Shown in pieces: positions 16,987 to 26,785 of a DNA stretch of 64,000 nucleotides. The notes under the pieces are model-generated. The model did not search any database, was not told the DNA's origin, and worked only from the letters and a program-made list of their open reading frames with translations. The translations under genes and the position numbers were made by a program. Source of the stretch: Bacteroidaceae bacterium (GTDB taxonomy: Bacteria; Bacteroidota; Bacteroidia; Bacteroidales; Muribaculaceae); assembly GCA_021768245.1 (NCBI GenBank), contig JAETNO010000002.1, forward strand, positions 62,001-126,000. The letters are read 5' to 3'. Each line of letters starts with the position of its first letter. Within the stretch, counting starts at the first letter, position 1.

Positions 16987-17619
16987 GTGGAAATGCAACA
17001 GGAATTTGCATCTGCGCTTCTTGAAGGAGCGGTCACCGAACTGTCGAGATTGCCGGGAATAGGAAGAAAGACTGCTCTGAGGCTTGCGCTCCATATACTT
17101 CGTGCTGATGAAAATGCCGGAATCGCTCTTGGTGAGGCTATAATAAATATGCGCAGGGGCATACGGTATTGTTCTGTCTGTCACAATATCTCAGAGACGG
17201 AGGTCTGTCCCGTATGTTCTGATATACGTCGCGACCGCTCGACTGTCTGTGTGGTGGAAAGCGTGAAGGATGTGATGAGCATAGAGAACACAGGCCAATT
17301 TTCGGGCGTGTACCATGTGCTTGGTGGTGTGATATCCCCGATGGATGGAATCGGTCCTGACCAGCTTGCTATTGATTCTCTTGTGGAGCGTGTTGCGGCG
17401 GGTGGAATCGATGAGATAATTCTCGCCCTTGGGGCTACGATGGAAGGGGAAACCACCAATTTTTATCTTTTCCGCAGGCTCGCGGCTTTCCCTGACCTTA
17501 AAATCACTCAGCTTGCCCGTGGGGTTGCGGTAGGGAATGACCTTGAATACACTGATGAGATTACTCTTGGACGGTCTATTCTTAACCGCACGCTTTTTTC
17601 AGATTCAATCCGTCGGTGA
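16987..17619 (+). CDS. recR: Recombination mediator RecR
   Basis: RecR acts with RecF and RecO to load RecA at gapped DNA. The 210 residues have a helix-hairpin-helix ('RLPGIGRKTALRLALH', about 21-36), a four-Cys zinc finger (Cys62, Cys65, Cys74, Cys77) and a Toprim domain ('VVESVKDVMSIE' near 88). The C-terminal Walker-B-like region is 'ARGVAVGNDLEYTDEITLG'. GTG at 16987 is used as start; an ATG two codons on would serve equally. It is monocistronic and converges on the GNAT gene with 15 bp between stops. Confidence 0.96.
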   Translation: MEMQQEFASALLEGAVTELSRLPGIGRKTALRLALHILRADENAGIALGEAIINMRRGIRYCSVCHNISETEVCPVCSDIRRDRSTVCVVESVKDVMSIENTGQFSGVYHVLGGVISPMDGIGPDQLAIDSLVERVAAGGIDEIILALGATMEGETTNFYLFRRLAAFPDLKITQLARGVAVGNDLEYTDEITLGRSILNRTLFSDSIRR

Positions 17620-17634
17620 TTGGAATAAAAAGGC

Positions 17635-18177
17635 TTAAAGGAACCGTTGATATATGAAGGCGTCGGAGTAGGTGTTGGCTGTACGGAGCCAGGAATGAAG
17701 GCGTCCGCTGATTTTGTAACCGGCTTTGATGAAAAGATTTCTTGACGGTAGGTTGTTTTCTCCGACGGTGCAGTAGAGTTGGTGAAGCGATAGCCGTTTG
17801 CGGCAGAATTCTTCCCCTAAATGTAATGCCCTGAGACCGAAACCCTGCCGTTGGTATGGCGTTGCGATGAGTATGCCGACTCCGCAACGTGAATTTGTCG
17901 CGTCGAAATCATAAAAGTCAAGAGTTCCGATGGTCTCCCCGCTATCGGAGAGTGAGACCATGAGCCGTAGCTGTTTCGCGGAATATATGTCGCCATCGTA
18001 GTTGTTGACATAGTCCCAAAGCTGTTTTCGGGAATATGGAGCGAGAGTGACGCCGACACTCCACAGGGATGGGTCATTTTCCCATCTGAACAGAGTGTCG
18101 ACGTCAATAGGTTCGAGTGCCCTTAGAGTTATGATGCCGTCGGTAAGCATCTCCGGGCTATAAGGTTTGTTCTGCAA
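17635..18177 (-). CDS. GNAT-family N-acetyltransferase (RimJ/RimL-like)
   Basis: This 180-residue GCN5-related acetyltransferase would transfer acetyl from acetyl-CoA to an amine. The pyrophosphate-binding motif appears as 'ATPYQRQGFGLRAL' near residue 106 and the late motif as 'NLPSRNLFIKAGY'. The N-terminus 'GIITLRALEPIDVDTLFRWE' is typical of the RimJ/RimL/SpeG group, but the substrate cannot be read from the sequence. The ATG at 18177 overlaps trxB by 20 bp. The ATG at 18150, just past the trxB stop, is an equally plausible start. It is last in the ftsK-lolA-trxB run. Confidence 0.85.
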   Translation of the reverse strand: MQNKPYSPEMLTDGIITLRALEPIDVDTLFRWENDPSLWSVGVTLAPYSRKQLWDYVNNYDGDIYSAKQLRLMVSLSDSGETIGTLDFYDFDATNSRCGVGILIATPYQRQGFGLRALHLGEEFCRKRLSLHQLYCTVGENNLPSRNLFIKAGYKISGRLHSWLRTANTYSDAFIYQRFL

Positions 18178-19102
18178 GGAAACGTTCTACATCGAGGGCT
18201 GCCTTACATCCCATACCGGCGGCTGTGATAGCCTGACGGTACATGGGGTCGGCGACATCGCCTGCGGCAAATACACCCGGGACATTCGTGTGGGTCGTGG
18301 CTCCTTTCACTTTTATATAGCCGGCGGCATCGCAGTCAATATATTGGCTGAATACTTCGGTGTTTGGCTGATGGCCTATAGCGAGGAAAAAGCCGTCGAT
18401 AGCGAGGTCGTAGTGCTGTTCGTTTGATGTGCCTACATTTTCTACAAGGTGTGCGCCTTCAAGATATTCCTCGCCGTATAGTCCTGTTGTGTTTGTGTTG
18501 AAAAGCACTTTGATGTTGCTCTTGTTGAGCACACGCTCCTGCATTACTTTTGATGCACGGAGATGTGGCTTGCGGACAATAAGGAACACGTCTGAGGCAA
18601 GATTGCTAAGATAAAGGGCTTCTTCACAGGCGGTATCACCACCACCTACTACGGCCACTCTTTTCTTGCGGTAGAAAAAGCCGTCGCAAGTTGCGCATGC
18701 CGACACTCCGAGGCCTGAATATTTCTGTTCGTCTGGGAGTCCGAGGTAGCGTGCGGTAGCACCTGTGGATATGATTACGGAGTCAGCCGTGATTTCAAGT
18801 CCTTCGGTAGTGACAGCCTTGAACGGTCGCTTCGAGAAGTCGACTTCTTTTACGAGCCCTGAGCGTATGTCGGCACCGAATTTCAATGCCTGCGCCCTTA
18901 GGTCGTCCATCAGTTGTGGCCCGGTAATGCCGTTAGGATGTCCCGGGAAATTCTCAACTTCTGTGGTTATTGTCAATTGACCTCCGGGCTGCTGTCCTTC
19001 TATAACGAGGGGAGCGATATTGGCACGGGATGTATAGATGGCTGCTGTATAGCCTGCGGGGCCTGAGCCGATAATGAGGCAACGGGTTTTTATTTCAGAC
19101 AT
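18158..19102 (-). CDS. trxB: Thioredoxin-disulfide reductase
   Basis: TrxB is an NADPH- and FAD-dependent enzyme that keeps thioredoxin reduced. The 314 residues have the FAD motif 'IIGSGPAGYTAAIY' at the N-terminus, the redox-active Cys136-Ala-Thr-Cys139, the NADPH motif 'VVGGGDTACEEALYLS' and the C-terminal FAD motif 'GVFAAGDVADPMYRQ'. It lies 32 bp below the LolA-like gene and overlaps the GNAT gene. Confidence 0.96.
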   Translation of the reverse strand: MSEIKTRCLIIGSGPAGYTAAIYTSRANIAPLVIEGQQPGGQLTITTEVENFPGHPNGITGPQLMDDLRAQALKFGADIRSGLVKEVDFSKRPFKAVTTEGLEITADSVIISTGATARYLGLPDEQKYSGLGVSACATCDGFFYRKKRVAVVGGGDTACEEALYLSNLASDVFLIVRKPHLRASKVMQERVLNKSNIKVLFNTNTTGLYGEEYLEGAHLVENVGTSNEQHYDLAIDGFFLAIGHQPNTEVFSQYIDCDAAGYIKVKGATTHTNVPGVFAAGDVADPMYRQAITAAGMGCKAALDVERFLAEQTL

Positions 19103-19134
19103 ATATTTTAGAATTGAAGATTTATAATTGATAA

Positions 19135-19755
19135 TCAGCGAAGGTCAATCACTTGGATTCCCGGATATTTTTTAGAATCGAAGCGGAAAAATGACAGAGG
19201 CAGATTCCCTCCCGGTCGTATGGAGTTGAGTTTGATTGTAACCGTGCGCCTGTTACTCATAGTCAGCACGATTTGTTTCGGGTAGAGGGTAGAGGAATCA
19301 AGCGTCAGCACTACATTGCGGATGTCGCTATGTTTGGAATTGGCTTTGAGTGCGATTTTTTTCTCATTTACAGGCGATTTTAAAAGTGTGGCGGCGTAAA
19401 TTTTCTTGAAAGAATTGATTATCGCAAACGGATTCACCTGCTGCAATTCTTCCGGGGTAGGTTCCGTCACATTCACTTCACCGATTTGGTCTGAGTAGGT
19501 CCATTGTGTCTTACCGTCATACCATGAGGCGAGTCCTGGGGATGATAGCGTGAACCTGTCACCTGCGAGTGTCAGTGTCCCGTCCTGATTATGTCCGTCA
19601 GCCGATATCGTATATGAGGCTACAATAGATTTCTGTTGGCGGACTTTTGTCGCAGCCCTGTCAAGAATCTGTGACGCTGTCTCCGCCGCTTCAATTCGGG
19701 TAATGCCGAATAGCAAGAAGCTGAATAATAGAAGTATAGTCGCTTTGCGTGTCAT
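19135..19755 (-). CDS. LolA-like outer-membrane lipoprotein carrier
   Basis: The 206-residue exported protein has a signal peptide (about 1-23, ending near IEAAET) and the LolA-like half-barrel pattern, with 'SASQILDR' type N-terminus, 'GTLTLAGDRFTLSSPG' and 'NPFAIINSFKK'. LolA shuttles lipoproteins across the periplasm. Bacteroidetes LolA homologues are divergent, and this position just downstream of ftsK is common for them. I am fairly sure of the family and less sure of orthology to E. coli LolA. Confidence 0.82.
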   Translation of the reverse strand: MTRKATILLLFSFLLFGITRIEAAETASQILDRAATKVRQQKSIVASYTISADGHNQDGTLTLAGDRFTLSSPGLASWYDGKTQWTYSDQIGEVNVTEPTPEELQQVNPFAIINSFKKIYAATLLKSPVNEKKIALKANSKHSDIRNVVLTLDSSTLYPKQIVLTMSNRRTVTIKLNSIRPGGNLPLSFFRFDSKKYPGIQVIDLR

Positions 19756-19810
19756 CTATTGTAGAACGTTTATAACGGTTTATTGTTTGCAATCACAGGG
19801 GATTGTATGT

Positions 19811-22591
19811 TTAATTGTTTGCAAGGATATGCTCAAGGGTGACTGAATCAACGAGCACCTGACGGGGTTTGCCTCCTTGCGAAGGCCCTACTATTCCGGC
19901 CGCTTCCATTTGATCCATGATTTTTCCGGCTCGGTTATATCCTATTGAGTAGCGGCGCTGTAGCGATGAGGTGGAGGCATTGTCGCTCTGAACCACAAGC
20001 CGCGCACATTCCTCGAATAAGGGGTCTCGGTCGCCTATCGAGGCTATGCTGCCGGGTTCACCTTCGGGAGTATATTCAGGTAGTTCGTAAGTTGAGGAGT
20101 ATCCGACCTGAGAACCGATACATTCGCATATCGCGCTGACTTCGGGAGTGTCGATGAACGCACACTGCACGCGCTCGAGTTTTCCGTTTATCGAGAAAAG
20201 CATGTCGCCACGGCCTATAAGCTGATTAGCTCCGAGTTGGTCAAGAATAGTGCGCGAGTCGTTGCCTTGAATCACTCGGAAGGCGATACGTCCCGGAATA
20301 TTAAGCTTGATGCCACCGGTGATTACATTGACGGTCGGGCGCTGGGTAGCAATGATTAGATGTATGCCGGCGGCACGGGCTACCGCCGCGAGACGTGACA
20401 CGGGATTCTCTATTTCCTTTCCCTGACGGATGATGAGGTCGGCGAATTCGTCGATAATCAACACTATGTAGGGCAGGAATCGGTGCTTCTCAGGATTGAG
20501 TTTGCGGGCGATGAATTTATCATTGTATTCCCTGATGTTTCGTGCTCCGGCCTGCTCAAGCAGAGAGAGACGGTTGTCCATTTCAATACATAAGGAGTTG
20601 AGAACCGTGACTACTTTTGACATATCCGTGATGATAGCCTCTTCCCCGGGGAGGGAGGCGAGATAATGGCGTTCAAGTTCACGGTATAGACTGAGTTCGA
20701 CGCGCTTGGGATCGATTAGTACGAATTTCAGCTCGGATGGATGTTTCTTATATAGCAAAGATGTTATTATCGCGTTGAGTCCGACTGATTTACCCATGCC
20801 TGTCGCACCTGCCACAAGTAAATGAGGCATTTTGGCGAGGTCGGCCATGAAAATCTCATTGGAGATGGTTTTTCCAAGAGCCATCGGAAGTTCCATCTTG
20901 CTGTTGCGATATATTTCGCTGTCAAGAACCGAACGCATTGACACCACCTGAGGGTCTTTGTTTGGCACTTCTATACCGATAGCACTCTTGGAGGGTATTG
21001 GAGCGATAATTCGGACTCCTTCGGCTGCGAGTTGAAGCTGCAGGTCTTCACCGAGACTTTTTATTGAACGGGTGCGCACGCCTTCGGCAGGGGTGATTTC
21101 AAAAAGTGTCACTGTGGGGCCGATTGTAGCTTCTATTTTTGAGATTTCGACACCGAAAGTCCGTAGAGTCTCTGTGAGACGTCGTTTATTTAACTCCATT
21201 TCCTGGATGTCGACACTCGGACCATTGTCTTTTGCCGGACGCAGGAGGTCTACAGACGGGAATTTGAAGTTGGAGAGGTCTGCACGTGGGTCGTAAGGTT
21301 CTGATGCAAGCACTTCATCGGCTGTAGGTGTCTGGCGCACTACTGCTGCGGTCTCTTCCTTGGACTGGGAATCGTTGAAAAGAGACATAGACAGTGCAGG
21401 CTCATTATCCGTCTCGTCCTGTGGTTCGATATCTTCAGATTTGAACAGGGGCATTATAAGCGAGTCGTCAGCCTCCGGCTCTTGCGGGCGCTCCGCTATC
21501 GTTTCCGCAAGGGAAAGTTCTGTTTGTTCTGTCTGGCATACGGCATATGAAGGTGTTGTTTCTGTTGCCGTCTCCTCTGCCTTACGTATAGCCTCCAAGC
21601 GGGCTGCTTCAGCCTCAGCGCGAGCCCTTTGTTCAGCCTCTTCCGCCTGTCGTTGGGCTTGTTTCTGGGCTTCTTCCGCTTGCCTCTGCGCTTCTTGCGC
21701 CTGTCGTTGAGCTTCCTCTGCCTGCCGTTGTGCTTCCCGTTGTTCGCGACGTTGAGCCTGACGGGCTCTGTAAGCTCCTATGCCGGCAGCAGCCGTCGCA
21801 TATACCTGTTTTAGTTCATAGAAGTACAGGAATATGACCAGTCCGCTCATGACAATGCTTACTCCCAAAGCTCCCCAAAAACCTGAGAGGATTATCAAAC
21901 GCTCGTTAAGGAGATGGCCGTGTCGTCCGCCCCAATATATAGGAGAGGCAAATTCATATGTGGCAAGTCCACATATGATTGAAAGGGCCACAGCCGTAAG
22001 CAGGCAGCGCATGGTCAGATTCCAGAATGGAGGCCGGTACACTTTCAGCATTGACAGGCCGCATACTGCTGTATAATATATCAGAAAAAAAGATCCTATA
22101 CCAAGCCAGTTGTAGAGAAGCGTATGTGCCATCCATGCTCCGACAGGCCCTCCTGCATTTTTTATCATCGATGGGTCGAAGTCGGAGTTGAGCATCGCGC
22201 TTTGGTCTGTGCCGATATTGGCGAAATAGGATATGGTCACTATAAGTGAATAGCCTGCCACTACTACAAGCACAAGTCCGAGGAACATTACCGTGCGGGA
22301 ATCGCGTATCAGGTTGATTGCTTTTCTTAAGGCTGAATTCCCACTACTTCTTGTCTGGCGCGTTTCGGTCGCCTCACTTACAGTTTGTTGTGGAGCTTGT
22401 TGTTGTCCATTTGTCTCCTGGGTGTTCATCCCCTGATTGTAGCCGGGATTTGCCGGTTGGGCATATGGCGTCTGCGGGTTTGCATACGTCGTTTGATTCT
22501 GCCCGTGATAGGTGTCATGGAGCATGGCTTCCGCGTCGAACGCGGTGTCGGTGAACGAAGATTCGTCTATAGGGGAATACTGTGTGGGCAT
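19811..22591 (-). CDS. ftsK: DNA translocase FtsK/SpoIIIE
   Basis: FtsK pumps chromosome ends apart at the division septum. The 926-residue protein has a Gln-rich N-terminus, four membrane helices (about 100-260) and a charged linker (about 275-340) of repeated Ala-Gln-Arg-Gln-Ala-Glu-Glu units. The alpha and beta motor domains carry Walker A GATGMGKS at 595-602 and Walker B 'IVLIIDEFADLI'. The C-terminal winged-helix gamma domain ends 'GPSQGGKPRQVLVD'. The repeat makes a predicted coiled coil and is coding, not a DNA repeat array. A promoter lies upstream at 22631-22662. The run continues to lolA-like, trxB and GNAT genes. Confidence 0.96.
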   Translation of the reverse strand: MPTQYSPIDESSFTDTAFDAEAMLHDTYHGQNQTTYANPQTPYAQPANPGYNQGMNTQETNGQQQAPQQTVSEATETRQTRSSGNSALRKAINLIRDSRTVMFLGLVLVVVAGYSLIVTISYFANIGTDQSAMLNSDFDPSMIKNAGGPVGAWMAHTLLYNWLGIGSFFLIYYTAVCGLSMLKVYRPPFWNLTMRCLLTAVALSIICGLATYEFASPIYWGGRHGHLLNERLIILSGFWGALGVSIVMSGLVIFLYFYELKQVYATAAAGIGAYRARQAQRREQREAQRQAEEAQRQAQEAQRQAEEAQKQAQRQAEEAEQRARAEAEAARLEAIRKAEETATETTPSYAVCQTEQTELSLAETIAERPQEPEADDSLIMPLFKSEDIEPQDETDNEPALSMSLFNDSQSKEETAAVVRQTPTADEVLASEPYDPRADLSNFKFPSVDLLRPAKDNGPSVDIQEMELNKRRLTETLRTFGVEISKIEATIGPTVTLFEITPAEGVRTRSIKSLGEDLQLQLAAEGVRIIAPIPSKSAIGIEVPNKDPQVVSMRSVLDSEIYRNSKMELPMALGKTISNEIFMADLAKMPHLLVAGATGMGKSVGLNAIITSLLYKKHPSELKFVLIDPKRVELSLYRELERHYLASLPGEEAIITDMSKVVTVLNSLCIEMDNRLSLLEQAGARNIREYNDKFIARKLNPEKHRFLPYIVLIIDEFADLIIRQGKEIENPVSRLAAVARAAGIHLIIATQRPTVNVITGGIKLNIPGRIAFRVIQGNDSRTILDQLGANQLIGRGDMLFSINGKLERVQCAFIDTPEVSAICECIGSQVGYSSTYELPEYTPEGEPGSIASIGDRDPLFEECARLVVQSDNASTSSLQRRYSIGYNRAGKIMDQMEAAGIVGPSQGGKPRQVLVDSVTLEHILANN

Positions 22592-22630
22592 AGGTAGAGA
22601 CAGTGTGATTTTTCAAATGAAAACAGATAA

Positions 22631-22662
22631 CAAAATTACAATTTTTATTTCATAATTTCAAT
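22631..22662 (-). promoter_or_regulatory. ftsK promoter
   Basis: Minus strand: -7 TAATTTTG (22631-22638), 20-nt spacer and ATTG at -33 (22659-22662), one base from TTTG. The leader is about 30 nt. The rest of 22592-22909 is AT-rich and, apart from this promoter and the terminator below, I see nothing in it. Confidence 0.6.
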
Positions 22663-22820
22663 TTCGAAGATAAAATCACAATAAAAAATTTCGGTAAAAG
22701 ATAAACAGGGTGAATTGGCCATTTTTAGCTTCAGTTTATTATAGTATGTTTGGATTTGAACTGAATAAAGAATTTAAATTCAAACATAACATTACGTGTG
22801 ATTGGTCTGTGAATGACAAA

Positions 22821-22859
22821 AAAACGGGGGCGGTCAAATCAAGACCGGCCCCCGTTTTT
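22821..22859. terminator. Strong terminator after the PL11 lyase gene
   Basis: AAAACGGGGGCGGTC pairs with GACCGGCCCCCGTTTT across a 7-nt loop with one bulged base. It is flanked by A and T tracts on both sides, so it can work in either direction. On the minus strand it lies 50 bp past the lyase stop. Confidence 0.85.
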
Positions 22860-22909
22860 ATTTTAAGGGAAAGAACTTTCTTACAAAGTTTATTCAGGTA
22901 TCTGCCGTT

Positions 22910-25900
22910 TTAGCGTTTCACGAACTTGTAGGATTCGATTGACTTTCCGTCTTCAACGACAAGGATATAGATGCCCTGTGCAAGGCCATCAAGGATATCC
23001 TCGCGGTCAGCGCCCACAGCCGTACGCATAATCATTCCGTTCATCGCATTTACCACTGTGTAGCGTGCATTGGCGCTACCGATAATGATATCTTCGATTT
23101 CAGAAAGGCGATAGAGCTGATAGTGTTCGGCAACCTCTTCTGCGGAGAGGGCTTTGGGATAGATGATGAATTCGTCGATAGCTCCGGAGAGATTGCGGTT
23201 GGCTTCATCGTCAGCTCCGATATAGAGGAGTTCTGTTGCGGAACAGTTTATGCCAAGAGTGGCGACTCCTTCCTTCGCGGCTGCTTCCTCGCCGTCGATG
23301 TAAAGGCGCATTGTCTTCGCGGCATAGTCACGCACGCAGGCTATATGATGCCATTCACCGTCATTGATGTCGCCTGCCGCGCAATCGGTCTTGGTCTTGT
23401 CATCATCGATAGTGAAGTGTGTGCCATTCTTGATTTCGAGGCCAATCCAGTTGCCGGTTCCTCCTTCAACATTTGTCTTGTTGTGAGAGCCGATGCAGAA
23501 TGCATAGCCGTCAGAGTCGGTGGTCTTAATCCACATTTCAGCGGTGAAGTCTCGCTCTCCCATGTTGATTTTGTCATACATAGGCTGAACGAGGGAATTA
23601 GTGCCGTCAAGTTCAATCGCGCCGGCTTTCTTGCCGTCGATTGAGAGCACCATCTCTCCCTTCACTGTAGCTTCGCCTGTTACCAGGTTGGGTGTAGTCT
23701 CACCGATTTCGTCCATGGGGAAGTAGGCGAGGTATTCAGAATTTGTAGCCTGGAAATGCTCTGCGACCTTCGATGCGCTCATTGCTCCGCGATAGATTGA
23801 GAGCTCATCGAGCAGGCCTTTGTATGGATTGTCAAAGCCTACATTCACATTGCCGATAACAAAGTCCTCGGCTCCGCATTTCAGTGTGCCGGTGTTGTCG
23901 TTGCAGCTTTCAACGAGCTGTCCGTCTACATATAGGAAGAGCATCTTTGCTGCCACATCGCGAACGGCAACGACGTGATGCCATTTGCCGTCAAATACAG
24001 ACTGTCCGTCTGACCATCCGAGCTGTGTTTTTCCGCCTTCTTCATCATTGTCGTCAATGGCGAAGCGAAGCTCACCGTTCTTGAGTTCCATGCCTACCCA
24101 GTGGCCGCTGTCTCCGTTTGTCTTGTTTGCGGAGATGCTGCCCTTGTGGAGGATATAGGCTGCTGTCGCGGATGAATTCATCCAATATTCGATAGTGAAA
24201 GAGTTGTCGGCGAAGTCGATAAGGTCATAGGGCTTCTGTACATAGCATGCTTTGCCATCGAGGGAAAGGGCATTGCCGATTTTTCCTTCAACCGTTGTGC
24301 CCTGGCCACTCTTGGCAGCAGCGCCTTCGGGATTCAGGTCGTTTTTCACTGTCTCACCGGCATTTTCGAACGAATAATGCGCGAGGAGCTGGAGCGAAGT
24401 GTTTTGGCGGACTTTGATTGTGCCTTCTACAGAAGTGTTTTCATCGTCGTTTGCGCCTGTGGTAGTGAGTGTGTAGGTGAAATCTCCGACAGCGGAGACC
24501 TTGCCGTAAATTCTTCCGATGAGAGTTGACGGGTCGAAATCAAGCTTGAGGCCTGAAGGTAGATTTGAAGCCTCCACACCAGTGGCGCGTTTGACTGTGA
24601 ATTCTATCGGTTGGATTTCATCGCCAAGATAGATTACCTGATTGAGCGAACCTGATGTCAGCGCTACAGCTCCCTTGGTATTGAAGAGTTCTTCTAAGTT
24701 ATATGAAAGGTGAGGTGGCTGATTGTATGCTACATTTTGCCAGGCTATAGCTACGCGATATTGACGATCCTGCATCAGGCAGGGGACTTTATAGGCAGAT
24801 GGAATGGTTGTTGTGAAAATCAGCAGATCTGATTCTGTGCTGCCGTCATGGAGTATCACCTCCTCACGCCAGTCACCGAATAGGTCCGCTTGAATATTCG
24901 GTGTTTTCTTCGTCCCGTTGCAAGATGCTGCGTTGCTGTATCGGTTGAAATCGACAAGTGTCGATATGCTTGTCATGGCATCGTTTGGCTTCGTTATTTG
25001 TGTCCCATCGAGGAGTTCGTCAAGTAGGTCTCCGTCCCAGTAAACACGGAAGTTAACGGATGGACGTTTAAGTTCTGTCGAGGCTGCTTGATCGACCCAA
25101 AGGGAACCTTTGCTTGACCACCATTCATATCCGCGATAGCGTGAAGAGACGTTGGCTGCTAAACCGCGTCCGTTATCGTCATTTACACCAGGGTCAGTGA
25201 ACAGCACTTCTCCGGTTTTAGCATCTCTTAAGTGCGTGCAGTATTTGCTGATTTTATAATCCTCATGGGGCATGAAGACCTGAAGACCTTCACGGTCAGG
25301 AAGCATGTGGGCGAGATGGAGGGCGTCGCCATGTCCAAAACCGGTGGAGTACATTACTTCACCGTTGTCGTCGAGACATGCGGAACCGAATACGATTTCA
25401 TCCCGTCCGTCACCGTCTACATCCCCGACGGTCAGGCTATGAGCGCCTTGCCCATACAAACTCTTGTCGCCTTTCTTCTCGGACTTATGAAGCCATCTTT
25501 CTTTAAGTTGAGTTCCGTCGAAATCGACAGCCCATACATATGCATGGGTATAATATCCGCGGACGAAAACCGCACTTGGTTTTTCTCCGTCGAGATATGC
25601 CACTCCGGCAAGATAGCGTTCGCAGCGGTTTCCGTTGGCGTCACCCCAGCCACTCTTGTCGAAACTTTTTATGGTGCGGGGAGGATTGTATTCGATAGTA
25701 TTGATTTCAGCTCCTGTCATACCGTCGAAAACCGTGAGGTATTCAGGCCCGTCAATTACGATGCCGGCGGTATTTCCGCTTTTCTTACGATAGTCGTCAG
25801 TGACTTTTGCATCGCCGAGGAGGACAGCATTGCCTTTGCCGTCGATGGTTCCGGGGGCGGTTTTACAGATAAGTTCCGCTTTTCCGTTGCCATCGAAGTC

Positions 25901-26539
25901 ATAGACCATGAATTGAGTATAATGGTTGCCTGAACGTATGTTCTGACCGAGATCTATACGCCAGAGTTTCCTGCCGTCAAGTTTATAACAGTCAAGAATT
26001 GTATTGCCTGTAAATCGGAACTGGTCTCCGTTGTCGGCCTGATTCGTGGGAAACCATTTTACTATAAGTTCCCACTCTCCGTCGCCGTCTACATCGCCTA
26101 CGGAGATATCATCAGGCGTATAAGTGTATTCACGCTGTTCCTTTGCTCCGCCAGCCGGGCTGATTCCCCCTTCGGGGCGGTCGAGGTGGACGCGCATATA
26201 GGGGGTCTCCCATGCGGCCACTTCCTTGGAGGTGTCTACCACCTTGTTGTCAACAATGGCTTTCACCGTATACTTCGCTCCGGCAGTTCCGGCGGCGTCG
26301 GTGAGATTGGTTTTTGATTTAAGCGGTTCAGCGTTGACCTTGACTCCGTCGCGGTATACGTCGAAGGTCATAGCCTTGTCGTCGTCGATGAGCGAGCGCC
26401 AGGAGACGAACACCCCGCCATCGGTCTTCACGGCAACCACGCCTCGGTCGAGCTTTTCAGCCTGGATGGTGTGGCTATACTGCGCCGACAAGCCTAACGA
26501 CGCGAGCAGTGCCATGCACGATAGGAATACTTTCTTCAT
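22910..26539 (-). CDS. Secreted PL11-type rhamnogalacturonan lyase with two LamG domains
   Basis: This very large (1209 residues) exported enzyme would act on the rhamnogalacturonan-I backbone of pectin by beta-elimination. A signal peptide (1-19) leads to a fibronectin-like domain (about 20-110). An eight-bladed propeller of PL11 follows (about 115-620), with repeated calcium-type loops such as 'GDVDGDGEWELI' and 'DFDGNGKAELICK'. Then come an Ig-like domain (about 640-710) and two concanavalin-like LamG domains (about 715-905 and 930-1130) sharing 'NSFTIEYWMNSS' and 'RDFTAEMWIKTT' patterns. The tail ends in 'GIYILVVEDGKSIESYKFVKR', resembling a type IX secretion sorting domain. It is a monocistronic unit with no SusC/SusD pair beside it. 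Confidence 0.9.
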   Translation of the reverse strand: MKKVFLSCMALLASLGLSAQYSHTIQAEKLDRGVVAVKTDGGVFVSWRSLIDDDKAMTFDVYRDGVKVNAEPLKSKTNLTDAAGTAGAKYTVKAIVDNKVVDTSKEVAAWETPYMRVHLDRPEGGISPAGGAKEQREYTYTPDDISVGDVDGDGEWELIVKWFPTNQADNGDQFRFTGNTILDCYKLDGRKLWRIDLGQNIRSGNHYTQFMVYDFDGNGKAELICKTAPGTIDGKGNAVLLGDAKVTDDYRKKSGNTAGIVIDGPEYLTVFDGMTGAEINTIEYNPPRTIKSFDKSGWGDANGNRCERYLAGVAYLDGEKPSAVFVRGYYTHAYVWAVDFDGTQLKERWLHKSEKKGDKSLYGQGAHSLTVGDVDGDGRDEIVFGSACLDDNGEVMYSTGFGHGDALHLAHMLPDREGLQVFMPHEDYKISKYCTHLRDAKTGEVLFTDPGVNDDNGRGLAANVSSRYRGYEWWSSKGSLWVDQAASTELKRPSVNFRVYWDGDLLDELLDGTQITKPNDAMTSISTLVDFNRYSNAASCNGTKKTPNIQADLFGDWREEVILHDGSTESDLLIFTTTIPSAYKVPCLMQDRQYRVAIAWQNVAYNQPPHLSYNLEELFNTKGAVALTSGSLNQVIYLGDEIQPIEFTVKRATGVEASNLPSGLKLDFDPSTLIGRIYGKVSAVGDFTYTLTTTGANDDENTSVEGTIKVRQNTSLQLLAHYSFENAGETVKNDLNPEGAAAKSGQGTTVEGKIGNALSLDGKACYVQKPYDLIDFADNSFTIEYWMNSSATAAYILHKGSISANKTNGDSGHWVGMELKNGELRFAIDDNDEEGGKTQLGWSDGQSVFDGKWHHVVAVRDVAAKMLFLYVDGQLVESCNDNTGTLKCGAEDFVIGNVNVGFDNPYKGLLDELSIYRGAMSASKVAEHFQATNSEYLAYFPMDEIGETTPNLVTGEATVKGEMVLSIDGKKAGAIELDGTNSLVQPMYDKINMGERDFTAEMWIKTTDSDGYAFCIGSHNKTNVEGGTGNWIGLEIKNGTHFTIDDDKTKTDCAAGDINDGEWHHIACVRDYAAKTMRLYIDGEEAAAKEGVATLGINCSATELLYIGADDEANRNLSGAIDEFIIYPKALSAEEVAEHYQLYRLSEIEDIIIGSANARYTVVNAMNGMIMRTAVGADREDILDGLAQGIYILVVEDGKSIESYKFVKR

Positions 26540-26591
26540 GCTATAAGATTAAAAGTTAAAATAAGATTGTGATAAATTGATATTTGGGTGA

Positions 26592-26623
26592 CAAAGTTAG
26601 CATATTTTCAGCAGAATTGCAAA
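26592..26623 (-). promoter_or_regulatory. PL11 lyase promoter TTTG-N20-TAACTTTG
   Basis: Minus strand: -33 TTTG (26620-26623), 20-nt spacer, -7 TAACTTTG (26592-26599), an exact consensus. It gives a leader of about 45 nt. Confidence 0.8.
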
Positions 26624-26785
26624 AACGTCAACAGGCTTGTCAATAATGGGGTTGAACCATCATTTGTGGATGTCTGTTAGGATTATATAGCCTGGAAATT
26701 GCATTATAGGCAATCAAGTTACACCTATTTATTATAGATAAATCGGGAACAGTTATAGACGAATCTAAAAAAACGATATAAAACG

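Noticed and set aside
21560..21760. Repeat array in ftsK as CRISPR or tandem DNA repeat
   Set aside because: It is in frame and encodes an Ala-Gln-Arg-Glu coiled-coil linker; the units are imperfect and have no spacers.
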